Origin: Streptomyces sp. V2I9
GTDB taxonomy: Bacteria; Actinomycetota; Actinomycetes; Streptomycetales; Streptomycetaceae
Assembly: GCF_030817475.1 (NCBI RefSeq)
Contig: NZ_JAUSZJ010000002.1
Coordinates: forward strand, 766,501 to 830,500
Direction: 5' to 3'
DNA length: 64,000 nucleotides
The stretch's first letter is position 1. Every line of letters starts with the position of its first letter. Positions 62,901-64,000 of the stretch are shown piece after piece. Position numbers and translations under genes: made by a program. The notes under the pieces are model-generated. The model was not told the origin of the DNA and searched no databases. It saw only the letters and a list, made by a program, of their open reading frames with translations.

Positions 62901-63796
62901 TGAACCTCCGGTGCGGCCGGTGCTTCCTCGGCCGCCTGGACCGGCTGCTCGGCCTCGGCGGCCACCGGGGCCGCCGCCGCGGGCTCGGCCACGGGCTGCT
63001 CGGCCTCGACGCCCTGCTCCGGCTGCGGCGCCTCTTCGGCGGCGGGCTCGGCCACGGTCTGCACGGCGGCCACCGGCTCGGCGGCGGGCTGCTCCGGCTC
63101 CGCGACCGGCTGCGGGGACGCGGGCACCGCTTCCGGCTGCGGCGCCCCCCACGGGGCGCCGGCCTGCGGCGGGATCTCGCCCAGCTGCGGGCCGGGCAGG
63201 GTCGAGGGGTCCTCGGTCAGGGCGGCGGGGTGCTCCGGACCGCCGCTCGTCGGCGCGCCCGCGTGACGGGCCGGGGCGGCGGTGCGGGTCGCTCCGGCCG
63301 GGCCACGGTCGGCCAGCGAGCGGACGACACCGCCCTGCGTACCGCCTCCGTACGTCGGAGCCTCGGTGGCGGCCGGACCCCGGTGCAGGGGCCGGCGGGC
63401 GGGAGCGGCGGCGACATGGGTGCCGACCGGTGCGGGCGCGGGCGCCGGGATGCGTACGCCGTTGAGGTCCACGTGGCCGGAGTCGCGGCCGCCGGACTCG
63501 TGGGTGCCGTGCGGCTCGACGGGGGGCGGGGGCGCCTGGCCCTGCTGCGCGGGCGTCCGCTGCCGGCCGTGCTCGGGGGTGGGCTGCGCGGGCTGCGTCT
63601 GCGCGGGGGCCGGGGCGGCCTGCGGGTCGCTCCAGGCACCCTGGGAAGTGGGCATCAGCAGAAGGTCGTCGTCCTCGGGGGTGTGCTCGGAGGGGTCGAG
63701 GAAGGTGTACGCGTCCGGGGCGGGGACGCCCGGCTGCTCCACCATGCCTGCGTTCTCCGGCAGTCCCTCGGCCGGGACCTGGCCGGTGTCGGTCAT
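59944..63796 (-). CDS. cobT: BluB-CobT fusion with long Pro/Ala/Glu-rich N-terminus; interrupted by an apparent 1-nt frameshift
   Basis: Two overlapping frames form one gene. From ATG 63796 (MTDTGQVPAEGLPENAG) comes a roughly 700-residue disordered Pro/Ala/Glu/Val-rich region. At 61984-61987 the coding character passes to another frame. That frame encodes a BluB-type flavin-destructase nitroreductase domain (RRDIRNGFRSDPIPHEV, APSVGHSQPWDFVVI, NLWLAARAEGLGVGWVSFF). CobT follows (FAGDHGVHAQGVT, LTGEMGIANTTASAA), with the catalytic glutamate in RLGEGTGALLALP. BluB makes dimethylbenzimidazole and CobT activates it, so the fusion would channel the B12 lower ligand. Removing one G would restore a 1,283-aa frame. 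Read as written, the gene is broken or depends on +1 frameshifting. Confidence 0.85.
61984..61987 (-). other. Apparent frameshift site in the BluB-CobT gene (GGGG; CCCC on the coding strand)
   Basis: The upstream frame ends its native composition in Ser-Ala-Thr-Pro (codons TCA GCA ACT CCC). The downstream frame continues Val-Pro-Glu-Arg if one C of the CCCC run is skipped. Low-complexity residues lie on the native side of both frames, and Arg/Ser-rich shadow sequence on the other, so the change is localised to about this run. Confidence 0.75.
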
Positions 63797-63815
63797 GCGT
63801 ACCCCTCGCCCATCG

Positions 63816-63875
63816 TCAGTGCTCCTTCGGCCCTTCGTCCGGGACGCCGAACCACGGCATGCCGGTGCTCGTCAT
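63816..63875 (-). CDS. Possible 19-aa micro-ORF upstream of BluB-CobT
   Basis: ATG at 63875 opens MTSTGMPWFGVPDEGPKEH then TGA, ending 19 nt before the cobT ATG. The codon use is ordinary for this genome and the sequence is not low-complexity. No good ribosome site is seen. It could be a leader peptide or chance. Confidence 0.3.
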   Translation of the reverse strand: MTSTGMPWFGVPDEGPKEH

Positions 63876-64000
63876 CAAGAACGAGCGGGCTCGCCGCGCG
63901 GCACGAAACGCCCGCGCGGCTTCCTATTCTCGCGGCCGTTCGCCGCCGCGACAGGCAGTTCTGCCACGGCTCACTGTGGACTGCGCCACGTTGCGCGTCC

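Noticed and set aside
58162-63465. A very long plus-strand open frame (1,767 codons) opposite the CysG-like and BluB-CobT genes
   Set aside because: Composition is the mirror of the minus-strand genes (Arg/Ala/Pro-rich, no family block). High GC opens such shadow frames.

Overview
The window looks like core chromosome of a Streptomyces, or a very close relative. It is high-GC, many genes start with GTG or TTG, and it carries ssgB (a sporulation gene of sporulating actinomycetes). From memory, the gene order follows the S. coelicolor block from about SCO1495 to SCO1553; I could not run an alignment. No phage, insertion sequence, CRISPR array or large acquired island was seen.

Layout. (1) 1-8330, minus strand: a long operon of translation, envelope and shikimate genes, DUF948 - DUF6167 - alaS - ruvX - mltG - aroE - aroC - aroK (cut by the window edge), with several 4-nt stop/start overlaps. 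(2) 8536-12320: a STAND/AfsR-type ATPase on plus, then rpsD (minus) and a DUF2470 gene (plus) diverging from a 57-bp region that holds a near-consensus DmdR/DtxR iron box. (3) 12351-16770, minus: rarA, a VKOR-type membrane oxidoreductase, hisS and a metallo-beta-lactamase-fold hydrolase. (4) 16921-19153, plus: a membrane-anchored cyclophilin and a DUF349 coiled-coil protein with a structured leader. (5) 19217-28641, minus: relA, apt, secF, secD, yajC, ruvB, ruvA, ruvC, covering stringent response, purine salvage, Sec export and Holliday-junction resolution. (6) 28806-34690, minus: yebC, pdxT, pdxS, a LemA-like protein, and pimA-patA-pgsA for phosphatidylinositol mannosides. (7) 35139-40248: an unknown 556-aa membrane protein, a HIT-family hydrolase, a small potassium channel and thrS.

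(8) 40348-43153: a coupled pair of poorly known genes (418-aa protein and DUF4365 protein) diverging from a DEDDh exonuclease. (9) 43220-46231: two identical tRNA-Val(CAC) genes in direct repeat, flanking a large membrane protein on the opposite strand. (10) 46286-49698: a PGPGW protein, ssgB, a CGNR zinc-finger regulator, a 51-aa membrane protein with a rare TTA codon, a small membrane protein and a DsbA-like oxidoreductase. (11) 49794-52605, minus: a double-GNAT acetyltransferase, then pabC and pabB for p-aminobenzoate. (12) 52751-53216: tRNA cluster Gly(GCC)-Cys(GCA)-Val(GAC)x3 with a promoter and a terminator. (13) 53322-58181: a zf-TFIIB protein, an APH-fold kinase, a 68-aa membrane protein, a Ser/Thr protein kinase and a TrmH-type methyltransferase. 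(14) 58246-63796, minus: a CysG/CobA-type tetrapyrrole methyltransferase and a BluB-CobT fusion for the lower ligand of cobalamin. The fusion carries a roughly 700-residue Pro/Ala/Glu-rich arm and is interrupted by an apparent 1-nt frameshift.

The items most worth a second look are the iron box between rpsD and the DUF2470 gene, the frameshifted BluB-CobT fusion with a micro-ORF upstream, the TTA-containing mini-protein, the DUF4365 pair beside the exonuclease, the duplicated tRNA-Val genes, and several structured non-coding stretches without an obvious gene to explain them.
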